Under the pieces are notes generated by a model, which saw only the letters and a list, made by a program, of their open reading frames with translations, had not been told where the DNA came from and did not search any database. From the NCBI RefSeq assembly GCF_036226885.1, contig NZ_CP109027.1, forward strand, positions 8,866,001 to 8,930,000: DNA of 64,000 nucleotides, given 5' to 3'. The stretch's first letter is position 1. Each line of letters opens with the position of its first letter. The stretch comes from Streptomyces sp. NBC_00663. GTDB taxonomy: Bacteria; Actinomycetota; Actinomycetes; Streptomycetales; Streptomycetaceae. The translations under genes were made by a program, and so were the position numbers. Below are positions 45,407 through 53,631 of the stretch, one piece after another.

Positions 45407-46372
45407 TCAGCCCAGGTCCGTCTGACCGGCGCGGGTGATCCGGTACTGGAGCACCGTGATCGCGCTGAGCACCACGAGCAGCGCCACCGACATCGCGGAG
45501 GCGTAGCCGAACTGGAAGCGGCCGAACGCGGAGCCGTAGATGTAGAACTGAAGGACGTTGGTGGCGTTCGCCGGTCCGCCGTTGGTCGTCACGGCGACCG
45601 TGTCGAACACCTGGAACGATCCGATCACCGTCATGATCAGCACGACCGCCAGGACCGGTCGCAGCAGCGGCAGCGTGATCCGCCAGAACATGCGCCCCTC
45701 GCTCGCGCCGTCCACCCTGGCGGCCTCGTACATGTCGTTGGGGATGGCCTGGAGGCCCGCGAAGAGCAGCAGCGCGGTGTAGCCGACGTGCCGCCACACA
45801 TTGATCAGGGCGATCGTCGGGATCGCCCAGGTCTCGTCGTTGAGGAACGGGATGCGGTCGAAGCCGAGCCCCGCGACGACCTCGTTGCCGATGCCGAGCT
45901 GGGTGTCCAGGATCCAGAGCCAGACGATGCCCGCGACGACGTTCGACATCAGATACGGGGTGAGCACGATGCCGCGCAGCACCGCCGACTGGGTCAGCCG
46001 CTGGAGCAGCACGGCGATGGCGAGCGCCGACACCGTCTGCACACCGATGTTGATGACCACGTAGACGACGGTGACGCGCAGCGAGTCCCAGAAGATCGGG
46101 TCGTGGACCATCCGGTCGTAGTTGTCCAGGCCCACCCACTCCGCCGGCGTCAGCAGGTTGAAGCGGGTGAAGCTCAGATAGATGCCCCGCAACGTCGGCC
46201 AGAGCAGGAAGACCACGAAGCCCAGCAGCGCCGGTGCGAGGAACACCGCGGCGAGCCGGCCGTCCCCGCCGCCCTCCCGGGCTTTCGCCCTTCCCGTCCT
46301 CGGTGTCGTCCGTGCGCCCTCGGCGCCACCCACAGGGAGGCGCGACGGAGGGCTGCTGGAGGCGATGGTCAT
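45407..46372 (-). CDS. Carbohydrate ABC transporter permease (MalF type)
   Basis: 321 aa from ATG 46372 with GGGAG upstream; a longer frame exists but lacks a better signal. Six segments follow a polar N-terminal tail of about 45 residues. The EAA motif is MYEAARVDGASEGRMFWRIT then LPLL near residue 225, and TNGGPANATNVLQFYIYGSAF is typical of the family. First gene of the minus-strand importer operon; a ROK operator candidate lies 45 bp upstream. Confidence 0.92.
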   Translation of the reverse strand: MTIASSSPPSRLPVGGAEGARTTPRTGRAKAREGGGDGRLAAVFLAPALLGFVVFLLWPTLRGIYLSFTRFNLLTPAEWVGLDNYDRMVHDPIFWDSLRVTVVYVVINIGVQTVSALAIAVLLQRLTQSAVLRGIVLTPYLMSNVVAGIVWLWILDTQLGIGNEVVAGLGFDRIPFLNDETWAIPTIALINVWRHVGYTALLLFAGLQAIPNDMYEAARVDGASEGRMFWRITLPLLRPVLAVVLIMTVIGSFQVFDTVAVTTNGGPANATNVLQFYIYGSAFGRFQFGYASAMSVALLVVLSAITVLQYRITRAGQTDLG

Positions 46373-46416
46373 CGGGAGACTCCCTCGTCTGCGGCGGCTC
46401 ATCCTCGGGGCACTTA

Positions 46417-46431
46417 CTTTTGTGGCGAAAG
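46417..46431. promoter_or_regulatory. ROK operator candidate before the importer operon
   Basis: CTTTTGTGGCGAAAG contains the inverted repeat CTTT-N7-AAAG and shares GCGAAAGAA with the site at 46501-46520. It lies in the intergenic region between the importer and the ROK regulator gene. Confidence 0.55.
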
Positions 46432-46500
46432 AATAAGGACGTCAAGAGGTGTGCGAACATCTTTTCCAAGCCACCCTCGGCCGCTTAGAGTGGTCACGTT

Positions 46501-46520
46501 GTTTTCATTGCGAAAGAAAC
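46501..46520. promoter_or_regulatory. ROK operator candidate before the ROK gene
   Basis: GTTTTCATTGCGAAAGAAAC holds TTTC-N5-GAAA in a broader GTTT...AAAC symmetry. It lies 21 bp before the ROK start. Together with 46417-46431 it suggests one regulator controlling itself and the importer. Confidence 0.6.
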
Positions 46521-46541
46521 GGACGGGGGATACTGACCGTC

Positions 46542-47705
46542 ATGACCGCAAGTGCCGCCAGCTGGCACCCCCTGAGCCCCGGAGAACGTTCGGTGGCGAT
46601 CGAGGTGCTCGTCCACGGGCCCCTGTCGCGCACCGAGCTCGCCCGACGCCTCGACCTGTCCGCGGGCAGCCTCACCCGGCTGACCAAGCCGCTCATCGAG
46701 TCGGGCCTGCTGATCGAGGTGCCCGAGGCGGGTGCGCCCGCCGAGGTGCGCCAGGGCCGCCCCTCGCAGCCGCTCGACGTGGTCGCCGACTCCCGCTCGT
46801 TCATCGGCTTCAAGGTCACGGGCGACATGGCCTACGGCGTCGTCACCACCCTGCGCAGCGAGATCGTCGCCCGCCATGACCGCCCCCTCACCACCCATGA
46901 CCCGGCCGAAGTCGCCGACCTGCTCGCGGAGATGGCCGACGAGCTGGCCCGCGCCCACCCCTCGCGGGTCGCCGGCATCGGCATCGGCGTGGGCGGCCTG
47001 GTGCAGGAGCGTGCCGTCGTGGGGGAGTCGCCCTTCCTGCACTGGCGGGACGTCCCGCTCGCCGAACTCGTCGAGGACCGTACGGGGTTGCCGGTCGTCA
47101 TAGAGAACGACGTCGCCGCGCTCGTCGAGGCGGAGACCTGGTTCGGCGCGGGGCGCGGCCTCGACCGTTTCGTCGTACTCACCATCGGCGCCGGCCTCGG
47201 CTACGGACTCGTGCTGGGCGGTCGCCGGGTCCCCTACGCCGAGGAGGACCGCGGCTTCGGGCGGCACTGGATCGTCAACCCCAACGGTCCGCTCACTCCC
47301 GAGGGTGAACGCGGCAGCGCTGTCTCCCTGTTGACCATCCCCAACATCCGCTATCAGGTGCGGGCCGCCACCGGCCGCGACCACACCTACGAGGAGATCC
47401 TCACCCTCGCCGCCGCGGGCGAGCCGATGCCGGCCCGGGTCATCGACGAGGCCGCGCGGGCACTGGGCGTCCTCATCGCCCAGATCGCCAACTTCGCGAT
47501 GCCGCAGAAGATCCTGCTCGCCGGCGAGGGCGTCGGTCTGATGGACGTGGCGGGCAAGGCGGTGGACGACACCATCCGCTTCCACCGGCATCCGCTGGCC
47601 GCGCCGATCGACCTGGAGACCAAGGTGTCCGACTTCCACGACTGGGCCCGCGGGGCTGCCGTCCTGGCGATCCAGGTGCTGGTCCTCGGGGCAGCGGAAG
47701 CGTGA
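46542..47705 (+). CDS. ROK-family transcriptional repressor
   Basis: 387 aa from ATG 46542. A MarR-like winged helix (PLSRTELARRLDLSAGSLTRLTKPLIESGLLIE, about residues 23-56) precedes a sugar-kinase fold, with GIGIGVGGLV near residue 145, VVIENDVAALVEAE and the phosphate motif TIGAGLGYGLVLGG. The zinc motif CxCGxxGC, present in most ROK proteins, is absent; the equivalent region reads NPNGPLTPEGERGSAVSLLT without cysteines. It diverges from the importer operon and likely represses it until the sugar binds. Confidence 0.87.
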   Translation: MTASAASWHPLSPGERSVAIEVLVHGPLSRTELARRLDLSAGSLTRLTKPLIESGLLIEVPEAGAPAEVRQGRPSQPLDVVADSRSFIGFKVTGDMAYGVVTTLRSEIVARHDRPLTTHDPAEVADLLAEMADELARAHPSRVAGIGIGVGGLVQERAVVGESPFLHWRDVPLAELVEDRTGLPVVIENDVAALVEAETWFGAGRGLDRFVVLTIGAGLGYGLVLGGRRVPYAEEDRGFGRHWIVNPNGPLTPEGERGSAVSLLTIPNIRYQVRAATGRDHTYEEILTLAAAGEPMPARVIDEAARALGVLIAQIANFAMPQKILLAGEGVGLMDVAGKAVDDTIRFHRHPLAAPIDLETKVSDFHDWARGAAVLAIQVLVLGAAEA

Positions 47706-47842
47706 GTTCCACCACGGTTGACCTGGGTGAACTCCCAAAACACGGTGGTCAGATGGACGTGATCAGCAACACGGTCCGAAATGTCCGTATTGCTCGTACT
47801 TACTCACGGCGCCTTCACCTTCGGCCCCGTATGCTTCACATC

Positions 47843-48007
47843 ATGTCCACCACTGTTGAACCGGCTTCCGATAGGTCGGCTGACGAGGTCAACGAGGAGA
47901 TCCGGGCCCTGTGGTTCCGGTCGGGCGGGACACTGAGCGGCGAGCAGCGCGAGGAGTACCGGCGTCTCGTCCTGGAGTGGGCCGCCGCGGCCCCGCAGCC
48001 GGCCTGA
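47843..48007 (+). CDS. Small acidic protein of unknown function
   Basis: 54 aa from ATG 47843 (58 aa if ATG 47831 is used). It reads MSTTVEPASDRSADEVNEEI then RALWFRSGG and ends REEYRRLVLEWAAAAPQPA, predicted largely helical with no membrane segment. There is no Shine-Dalgarno; TATGCT at 47830-47835 resembles a -10 element whose start site would fall at the second ATG, suggesting a leaderless message. A strong terminator follows, so it is an independent unit. Proteins of this look are common in Streptomyces but I know no function. Confidence 0.6.
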   Translation: MSTTVEPASDRSADEVNEEIRALWFRSGGTLSGEQREEYRRLVLEWAAAAPQPA

Positions 48008-48048
48008 CGCCCAGCCTCAAAAGACCCCGCAAGCTCGCAAGGCCACTG

Positions 48049-48076
48049 AAGGCACCCGTTCTCACGGGTGCCTTTT
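48049..48076 (+). terminator. Strong bidirectional terminator
   Basis: AAGGCACCCGT-TCTC-ACGGGTGCCTT is a perfect 11-bp stem with a 4-nt loop followed by TT. It sits between the small protein gene and the convergent protease gene and can serve both. Confidence 0.85.
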
Positions 48077-48089
48077 CGCACATCAGGCC

Positions 48090-49469
48090 TCAGCCCCACG
48101 TCGCCGAGTAGTACCGCTGATACGCCTTGCGGTCCTGCTCCGCCCGGATGTACCGCGTCGCCACCAGCGCGATCATGCTGCCCCCGACCACCAGCAGCCC
48201 CGGACCGACGTTCCGGGTGTCCGTGAGCCGGGCCAGCAAAGTCTCGCCCTGCGCGCCCCCGCCCGTCGCGGGCGCGGAAGACCCCGGCGTGGCCGCACCG
48301 GGAGCGCTCGCGCCCTGCGTGGCGGAGACGGACGGCGCCGGCGAGGCGCCCTGCTGTTTGCCACCGGCGGGGGCCGACACGAGGAGCTGCACCCCGAGCT
48401 GGTTCAGTGCCGCCGTCACCGGCTGGAAGAACGTCGTACCGCCGGCCGTGCAGTCGCCGCTGCCGCCGGACGTGATGCCGAGCGCGATCCCCTCGGAGAA
48501 CAACGGCCCCCCGCTGTCCCCGGGTTCGGCGCACACGTTCGTCTCGATCAGACCGGACACCGTGCCCTCGGGGTAGTTCACCGTCGCGTTCAGCGCCGTC
48601 ACCTGCCCGTCGCGCAGGCCGCTCGTACTGCCGCTGCGGAACACCCGCTGGCCCACGGACGGATCGGCCGCGCCCGTGATCAGCACCCCTTTGCCGCCGC
48701 CCACGGCCACGACCGCCGCACCGTCGCCCGCCTTGCCGCTGTCGTACTGGACCAGGGAGAAGTCGGCACCCGGGAAGTTCTGCGCGGTCGTCCTGCCGAG
48801 CTGCGTCCGCCCCCGGTTGTCCGCGAACCAGACCGACCCGGTGGGACCGCAGTGCCCCGCGGTGAGGATGAAGTCCTGCTGTCCGTTGGTCACGTTGAAG
48901 CCGGCCGAGCAGCGTCCGCCGGTCGACAGGATGGGCTGCGCCCCGTTGACGCGGGGCGTGAACGTGCCCTCGGCGCGCTCCATGCGGACGAAGCCGCCGA
49001 TGCCCTCGGCGACCTCGGTGAGCCGCTTCCAGTCGGTGGCGGAGACGGTGCTGTCGGCCCGTACCACCACCTCGTTGGTCCGGTAGTCGAGGGCCCACGC
49101 CGTGCCGGCCACCCGGGGCGCCGAACGCAGCGTGCCGGTCGCCGACTTGAGCTCGTCCATGCTGTGCGGGACGACCTTCGCCGTGGCGCCCGCGCGGCGC
49201 ACCTCGGCGGCGGTCTTCTGGTCGGTGACGGCGACGACCGGCCGCCCGTCCGTGCCGATCCAGCTGCCCGCCGTACGCGAAGTGCCCAGCCGGGACGCCA
49301 GATCGGTCCCCGTCTGCGCCGCGGACCCGGCGGTCGTACGGGTGAGGGCGGGGGTCCCCGCTGGTTCGCTCGCGACGGCACGGGTCACCATCGTTGCGCC
49401 CAACAGGAGTCCGCCGACGGCGGCCAGCCGTGTCACTCGCCGGACCGTCCGTCGTCGTGCGTGCCTCAT
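48090..49469 (-). CDS. S1 (streptogrisin-like) serine protease with C-terminal membrane anchor
   Basis: 459 aa. N-terminal Arg-rich signal peptide to about residue 33, a propeptide-like region (about 35-180), then a chymotrypsin-fold domain with the full triad His206 (LTAGHC), Asp236 (GADFSLV) and Ser319 (EPGDSGGP) and cysteine pairs 187/207 and 313/340. A Pro/Ala/Ser/Gly linker (about 365-408) leads to one membrane helix at about 422-438 and a short positively charged tail. Streptogrisins are normally released; this one appears tethered with the catalytic domain outside the cell. Start ATG 49469, GGGAG upstream. Confidence 0.87.
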   Translation of the reverse strand: MRHARRRTVRRVTRLAAVGGLLLGATMVTRAVASEPAGTPALTRTTAGSAAQTGTDLASRLGTSRTAGSWIGTDGRPVVAVTDQKTAAEVRRAGATAKVVPHSMDELKSATGTLRSAPRVAGTAWALDYRTNEVVVRADSTVSATDWKRLTEVAEGIGGFVRMERAEGTFTPRVNGAQPILSTGGRCSAGFNVTNGQQDFILTAGHCGPTGSVWFADNRGRTQLGRTTAQNFPGADFSLVQYDSGKAGDGAAVVAVGGGKGVLITGAADPSVGQRVFRSGSTSGLRDGQVTALNATVNYPEGTVSGLIETNVCAEPGDSGGPLFSEGIALGITSGGSGDCTAGGTTFFQPVTAALNQLGVQLLVSAPAGGKQQGASPAPSVSATQGASAPGAATPGSSAPATGGGAQGETLLARLTDTRNVGPGLLVVGGSMIALVATRYIRAEQDRKAYQRYYSATWG

Positions 49470-49579
49470 GCATGGCTCCCGAACCCCGAGCGTGCGGCGC
49501 CAACACCGCGGGGCCTCGCGGAAGTCGAGTGCCCTCCCCTCATACGCGCCCCGGGGCTGTCGTGTTCAAGCGGCCGGCG

Positions 49580-50401
49580 TCACTTCTTGCGGCCGACCCC
49601 GCAGTAGAGGGCCACCTCGGGCGGCTCCGCCCCGTCCACGCGCTCGGCGCGCCACCGCGAGCACGACACGATCCCCGGCGCCAGCACGTCCAGACCGTCG
49701 AAGAAGCGGGCGACGGCCTCGGGGGTGCGTTGCGTCAGGCGGGGCGTGCCGTGCTCGTTCCAGAACCGGACGGCCGCGTCCACGTCCGGCATGCCCGGGT
49801 GCACGACGGTGTGCGACAGGACGAGATGGCTGCCGACCGGCAGCGCGTCCATGAGCCGGCGCACAAGGCCGTACGGGTCCTCGTCGTCGCCGATGAAGAT
49901 GACCACACCGAGCAGCAGCAGGGCGACCGGGCGGGTGAAGTCCAGGGTGGCGGAAGCCCGTTGGAGGATGGCGTCGACATTGCGCAGATCCTCGTCGAGA
50001 TGGTCGGTGCGGCCCTCGGGCGTACTGGTGAGCAGGGCGCGGGCGTGGGTGAGGACGAGCGGGTCGTTGTCGACGTAGACGACCCGCGCGTCGGCGGCGA
50101 GGCGCTGGGCGACCTCGTGCGTGTTGTCCGCGGTGGGCAGCCCGGTGCCTATGTCGAGGAACTGCCGGACGCCCGCCTCACCGACGAGATGACGCACGGC
50201 TCGGCCGAGGAAGCGGCGGTCGGCGCGGGCGTACTCGTCGATGGCCGGGTGGAGTTCGCGGATCCGGTCGCCCGCCACCCGGTCCACCTCGTAGTAGTCA
50301 CCGCCGCCCAGCCAGTAGTTCCAGATCCGGGCCGTGTGCGGCCGCAGTGTGTTGATCCGGCTGCGCAGGGACGCGGCGGTGGCCGGCGAGTGGTCCGTCA
50401 C
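49580..50401 (-). CDS. DUF574 (SAM-dependent) methyltransferase-like protein
   Basis: 273 aa from GTG 50401, AGGAG upstream. The family N-terminus ARIWNYWLGGGDYYEVDRVA is followed by the SAM site FLDIGTGLPTADNTHEVAQ and VVYVDNDPLVLTHARALL, and later VVIFIGDDEDPYGLVRRLMD. This family is strongly expanded in Streptomyces and appears methyltransferase-like; substrates are mostly unknown. It lies 51 bp after the DUF3800-like gene and may be co-transcribed with it. Confidence 0.87.
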   Translation of the reverse strand: MTDHSPATAASLRSRINTLRPHTARIWNYWLGGGDYYEVDRVAGDRIRELHPAIDEYARADRRFLGRAVRHLVGEAGVRQFLDIGTGLPTADNTHEVAQRLAADARVVYVDNDPLVLTHARALLTSTPEGRTDHLDEDLRNVDAILQRASATLDFTRPVALLLLGVVIFIGDDEDPYGLVRRLMDALPVGSHLVLSHTVVHPGMPDVDAAVRFWNEHGTPRLTQRTPEAVARFFDGLDVLAPGIVSCSRWRAERVDGAEPPEVALYCGVGRKK

Positions 50402-50452
50402 GGGGCTCTGTTCTCCTGGAGTACCTGCTCGGATACGACGACAACGCGCAAT

Positions 50453-51526
50453 CTAGACCGCGAAGTTCACGTCTGCCGAGGGTGCGGAGGCAACTCCGTT
50501 CAGCGCATTCGGCGCGAGCGCGGCCCAGCTGTGCTCGTCACCCCACACGGACGTCGGCCCGACATAGGGGTGCAGCAGCGCCACGAGCGCCGGATCGCCA
50601 CGTCCGTTGAGCACATCGGAGGCGATCTTGCGGGCGATCCCCGCGAGGAAGTCGGCCAGCTGGATCCGCGGATCCCATCGCGCCTGGACCAGCTCCATGC
50701 CGTCGAAGCCGACGCCCGCCCGGCCGGCGGTCTCCTCGATCCAGGCGATGCGGTCCGGCGTCAGCATGTTCTGCCGGTCGTGGACCAGCCGGACCGTGCG
50801 GCGGCCTCCCGCGCTCCAGTGCGCGGCCGTGTGGACGATCGCGGGCAGCAGCGGATTGAGCGCGGGGATCAGCGGATAGTGCTCCCCGACCCGGGTCCGG
50901 TAGGCGTCGGCCCGCGTCCGCGTCGCGGCCAGCCGCTCCAGGGTCCGCGCCACGTCCGGCCGGGGCGCGGCGCGGCGCAGGGCGGCGATCGTACGGAAGA
51001 ACGCGGCCACGGGCTCGTCGGGTTCGCCGTTGCCGCGTACACGCAGCAGGTGGTTCGCCGCCTCCAGGAAGGCCCGCCACAGGTCGGGCCCGAAGTCCGT
51101 CGGTCCCTGTCGGTACAGGGCGAGGACCCCCGCGGCGTCACCGTCACCGCTGTCACCGCCGTCACTGTCGTCCAGCAGCAGGGCGACCGCCCGGTCCACG
51201 ACGAAGTACGCCTTCTCGGTCAGATGCACATGGGCATGCCCGTGCAGCGGCCCCGAGGCCGCGAGCAGTGACTCCAGTGCCGCCCGGTGCTTCTCCCGCA
51301 GCAGATGGTTGGCCTTGTACTCCTCGGCGGGCGACCGGATCCGCTCCCGCAGCTCCAGAAGGTACGCGGCGGCGGTCTCCAGGGGGACATCCACACTGCC
51401 GTGCGCGAACACGTCCGTGTTGCCGCCGGTGAGGTTCTCGCCGTCCGACCCGGACTCGTCGCAGGCCACCTCGACGAGTGCCCCCGGGATCGCTCCTCGT
51501 ACGCCCTCCTCGGGATTCCCTGTCAC
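50453..51526 (-). CDS. DUF3800-like protein of unknown function
   Basis: 357 aa from GTG 51526, with AGGGAG six bases upstream; a longer frame upstream lacks a site. Near the N-terminus VEVACDESGSDGENLTGGNTDVFAHGSV carries the acidic ACDESG pattern of DUF3800 proteins, whose fold is thought to be RNase H-like. AYFVVDRAVALLLDDSD and the ARWDPRIQLADFLAGIARKI segment fit the remaining acidic residues. A Gly/Asp/Ser insert lies near residue 145. Relatives often occur in defence or mobile contexts, but no such genes are seen here. Confidence 0.6.
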   Translation of the reverse strand: MTGNPEEGVRGAIPGALVEVACDESGSDGENLTGGNTDVFAHGSVDVPLETAAAYLLELRERIRSPAEEYKANHLLREKHRAALESLLAASGPLHGHAHVHLTEKAYFVVDRAVALLLDDSDGGDSGDGDAAGVLALYRQGPTDFGPDLWRAFLEAANHLLRVRGNGEPDEPVAAFFRTIAALRRAAPRPDVARTLERLAATRTRADAYRTRVGEHYPLIPALNPLLPAIVHTAAHWSAGGRRTVRLVHDRQNMLTPDRIAWIEETAGRAGVGFDGMELVQARWDPRIQLADFLAGIARKIASDVLNGRGDPALVALLHPYVGPTSVWGDEHSWAALAPNALNGVASAPSADVNFAV

Positions 51527-51650
51527 ACGAAGCTCCCTGTCCGTCCGCCACCCCCCAGCATCCCTCGTGCGCAGCGCGAGGTGAACCGAATTGTTCACGG
51601 ACGCCCACCTGACGCGAGCAGGCGGAGGGAGCGCTGCCTAGACTCCGGGC

Positions 51651-52037
51651 ATGAGTGACACGACGCTGGACCGGCTCGGCGCCGGCAGCTACCTGCTGAT
51701 CACCAGCTTCCGCAAGAACGGCACCGGGGTACCCACCCCGGTATGGGTGGTCCGGGACGGGGACGCGCTCGGGGTGTGGTCCGCCGCGGACTCCTGGAAG
51801 GTGAAGCGGATCAGGGCCCGCGCCGATGTCCTCGTCGGGCCGTGCGACCTGCGCGGCAACCCCACCGGTGAGTCGGTCCCCGGCACCGCGGAGATCTGCG
51901 ACGCGCAGACGAGCGCCCGCTATCGCAAGCTCATCGCCCGCAAGTACGGCATCCTCGGGCGGCTGAGCCTGCTCGGCAGCCGGCTGCGCCGGGGGACGCA
52001 CGGCACGGTGGGGATCCGGGTGACGCTGACGGACTGA
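51651..52037 (+). CDS. PPOX-class F420-dependent oxidoreductase-like protein
   Basis: 128 aa. A split beta-barrel flavin/F420-binding protein: YLLITSFRKNGTGVPTPVWVV at the N-terminus, LGVWSAADSWKVKRIRARADVLVGPCDLRGNP in the middle and ARKYGILGRLSLLGSRLRRG at the C-terminus, the arrangement of actinobacterial PPOX F420 proteins. Substrate unknown. It diverges from the DUF3800-like gene and converges on the DUF35 gene. Confidence 0.85.
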   Translation: MSDTTLDRLGAGSYLLITSFRKNGTGVPTPVWVVRDGDALGVWSAADSWKVKRIRARADVLVGPCDLRGNPTGESVPGTAEICDAQTSARYRKLIARKYGILGRLSLLGSRLRRGTHGTVGIRVTLTD

Positions 52038-52073
52038 GCGGGGGGAGTGAGCGGGGGGAGTGAGCAGGGGGTG
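52035..52073. repeat. Three tandem 13-bp units at the end of the PPOX gene
   Basis: TGAGCGGGGGGAG occurs twice in direct succession (52035-52047, 52048-52060) and a third time as TGAGCAGGGGGTG (52061-52073). The first unit includes the stop codon. It is probably replication slippage. Confidence 0.8.
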
Positions 52074-52078
52074 CTCAA

Positions 52079-52093
52079 GGGGACGGTGTCCCC
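52079..52093. terminator. Short hairpin between convergent genes
   Basis: GGGGAC-GGT-GTCCCC is a 6-bp perfect stem between the PPOX stop and the DUF35 stop (52099), so it may terminate both transcripts weakly. Confidence 0.45.
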
Positions 52094-52098
52094 GGCTG

Positions 52099-52512
52099 TC
52101 AGGTCCAGGCGCGGTAGGGCTCGTCGAGCAGCTGGAAGACGGGCTCGCCGCGGACGGGGTCCTTGGCCGTGGACAGCCGGACCCGGTCGCCGCTGTGGAT
52201 GCCGATGGGCGGGCCCATGACCCGGCCGCGGACGACGAAGCCCTCGGCCATCTCGATCATCGACACGTTGCGCGCGGCGGGCGTGTTGCGGTGCACGACC
52301 GTGGAGTGCCGGACCGTCCCCGTGCCCTCGCTGCGTTCCGTGCGCAGGTCGCTGCCCTGGCAGACCGGACACAGCAGCCGGTGGTACATGGCGGTGCCGC
52401 ACCAGTTGCAGCGCTGGAAGAGCATGGCGTTCTGGTCGGGGGCCGCGGGTTCGAGGACCGCCGCCGCGGAACCGGATGCCTGCTGAGCGACGCTTCCTGA
52501 GAAGTGGTACAC
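52099..52512 (-). CDS. DUF35-type zinc-ribbon/OB-fold protein
   Basis: 137 aa from GTG 52512, AGGGAG upstream. A rubredoxin-like ribbon has CNWCGTAMYHRLLCPVC near residues 34-51, followed by an OB-fold with GTVRHSTVVHR, FVVRGRVMGPPIGIHSGDRV and the end VFQLLDEPYRAWT. Such proteins often work with thiolases or acyl-CoA enzymes. None is adjacent; instead the upstream neighbour is a TetR gene, and a copy of that gene's apparent operator lies before this gene. Confidence 0.8.
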   Translation of the reverse strand: MYHFSGSVAQQASGSAAAVLEPAAPDQNAMLFQRCNWCGTAMYHRLLCPVCQGSDLRTERSEGTGTVRHSTVVHRNTPAARNVSMIEMAEGFVVRGRVMGPPIGIHSGDRVRLSTAKDPVRGEPVFQLLDEPYRAWT

Positions 52513-52613
52513 GCTGGTCAACTCCCTGCGCTCGACCGGAATCCCACGTGCGCGGGTCACCCGGGCACGGATGTGCGCGGCGCTCTGTGCCACCGTGCAC
52601 AACCGCAGCGTAT

Positions 52614-52626
52614 GGCACTGAGTGTC
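52614..52626. promoter_or_regulatory. TetR-type box upstream of the DUF35 gene
   Basis: GGCACTGAGTGTC resembles the two boxes upstream of the TetR gene (53467-53479 and 53493-53504). A second inverted repeat, GGTAC-TCG-GTACC, follows at 52636-52648. The position, about 100 bp upstream of the DUF35 start, fits control of that gene. Confidence 0.5.
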
Positions 52627-52678
52627 GTCCGTAAAGGTACTCGGTACCCTGAATTTGTCGCCCGCCGAGAGGCGGGAG

Positions 52679-53434
52679 TCAGTGCTGGCCCGGATCCCGT
52701 TCGAGCGTGGCCTCGATCTCCTGGACGACCCGCCACAGCGGTGCGCCGCGGCGGGACACGAGCACCACCACGTCCTCGGAGTCGTCGGCGTGCCCCGGGC
52801 CGGTGGGCGCGGGCGACGGGCCGAAGGCCGACTGGACGTAGCCGAGCGCGTGGTCCATCTCCGTGCCGACGTCTGCCTTGCCGTCCGAGCGCAGCCACGA
52901 CCGCAGCGCGTTGTTGTGCGCCGCGGCGACGGCCGCCGCGATCACGTCGGCGTGCAGGGACCCGTCGCGCCGTCCGGCGAGGCGGCGGCGGAGATACTCC
53001 GCGAACGCGCGCTCGTAGCGCCACACCACGGACAGCTCATAGGCGCGCAGGCCCGGCACCTTCTTGGTGAGCCGGTAGCGCTGCACGGAGAAGGTCGGGT
53101 TCTCGGTGTACATGCGCAGCACCAGCCGGACCGCCTCGCAGACCCGCAGCACGGGGTCGTCGGCGTCGTCGCCGGCGGCGAGGTAGTCGGTCACGTCGGC
53201 CAGGGAGCGCTCGTGGTCGGGGAAGACCACGTCCTCCTTGGAAGGGAAGTAGCGGAAGAACGACCGCCGGCCCACCCCGGCGAGCGCCACGATGTCGTCG
53301 ACCGTGGTCTGCTCGTACCCCCGCTCCAGGAACAGCTGGAACGCCGCCGCGACCAGGGCGTCGCGCATGGGCGGCTTGGCGGCCGCCGTTTCCGTCTTCT
53401 CGCCGCGCCGGGGCGCCGCGCTGCTGGAGCTCAT
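52679..53434 (-). CDS. TetR-family transcriptional regulator
   Basis: 251 aa from ATG 53434. The helix-turn-helix is ALVAAAFQLFLERGYEQTTVDDIVALAGVGRRSFFRYFPSKED at about residues 26-68. The helical ligand domain follows, and residues after about 205 form a C-terminal extension that is longer than in many relatives. Two copies of the GCACTCAGT half-site lie upstream and another before the DUF35 gene, so it probably represses itself and that gene. The FFRYFPSKEDV wording is typical of regulators of lipid or redox-cofactor genes but does not identify a ligand. Confidence 0.86.
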   Translation of the reverse strand: MSSSSAAPRRGEKTETAAAKPPMRDALVAAAFQLFLERGYEQTTVDDIVALAGVGRRSFFRYFPSKEDVVFPDHERSLADVTDYLAAGDDADDPVLRVCEAVRLVLRMYTENPTFSVQRYRLTKKVPGLRAYELSVVWRYERAFAEYLRRRLAGRRDGSLHADVIAAAVAAAHNNALRSWLRSDGKADVGTEMDHALGYVQSAFGPSPAPTGPGHADDSEDVVVLVSRRGAPLWRVVQEIEATLERDPGQH

Positions 53435-53466
53435 GGACGGGAACGTAGCACCGGTACGTCCGGTAT

Positions 53467-53504
53467 GGCACTCAGTGCTCTCAGCCTGGGGGACTGAGTG
53501 CACT
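53467..53504. promoter_or_regulatory. Pair of TetR-type boxes upstream of the TetR gene
   Basis: GGCACTCAGTGCT (53467-53479) is almost a perfect palindrome. ACTGAGTGCACT (53493-53504), read on the minus strand, repeats GCACTCAGT. Their placement, 33-70 bp from the ATG, is that of autoregulatory operators. Confidence 0.6.
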
Positions 53505-53515
53505 ATGGGCGACCG

Positions 53516-53542
53516 CGATCGTATTGATCGGAAGTGATCGAT
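53516..53542. promoter_or_regulatory. Operator pair A for the DeoR/LacI hybrid regulator
   Basis: CGATCGTATTGAT (53516-53528) is followed by GAAGTGATCGAT (53531-53542). Both elements recur, in the opposite order, before the downstream importer operon at 54740-54778. Confidence 0.65.
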
Positions 53543-53631
53543 ACGCTTGGGGGCGTAGAGTGAACGGCCCGGGATCACGCTCCGCGTCGGCTCGGGGAAC
53601 GTTCGTCCAGGCCTCGCACCAGGGGGATTCC

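Noticed and set aside
50453..52037. Anti-phage defence island around the DUF3800-like gene
   Set aside because: No nuclease, helicase, reverse transcriptase or toxin gene is nearby; neighbours are a DUF574 methyltransferase and a PPOX protein.
52035..52073. CRISPR-like array
   Set aside because: The units are directly abutting 13-mers without spacers.
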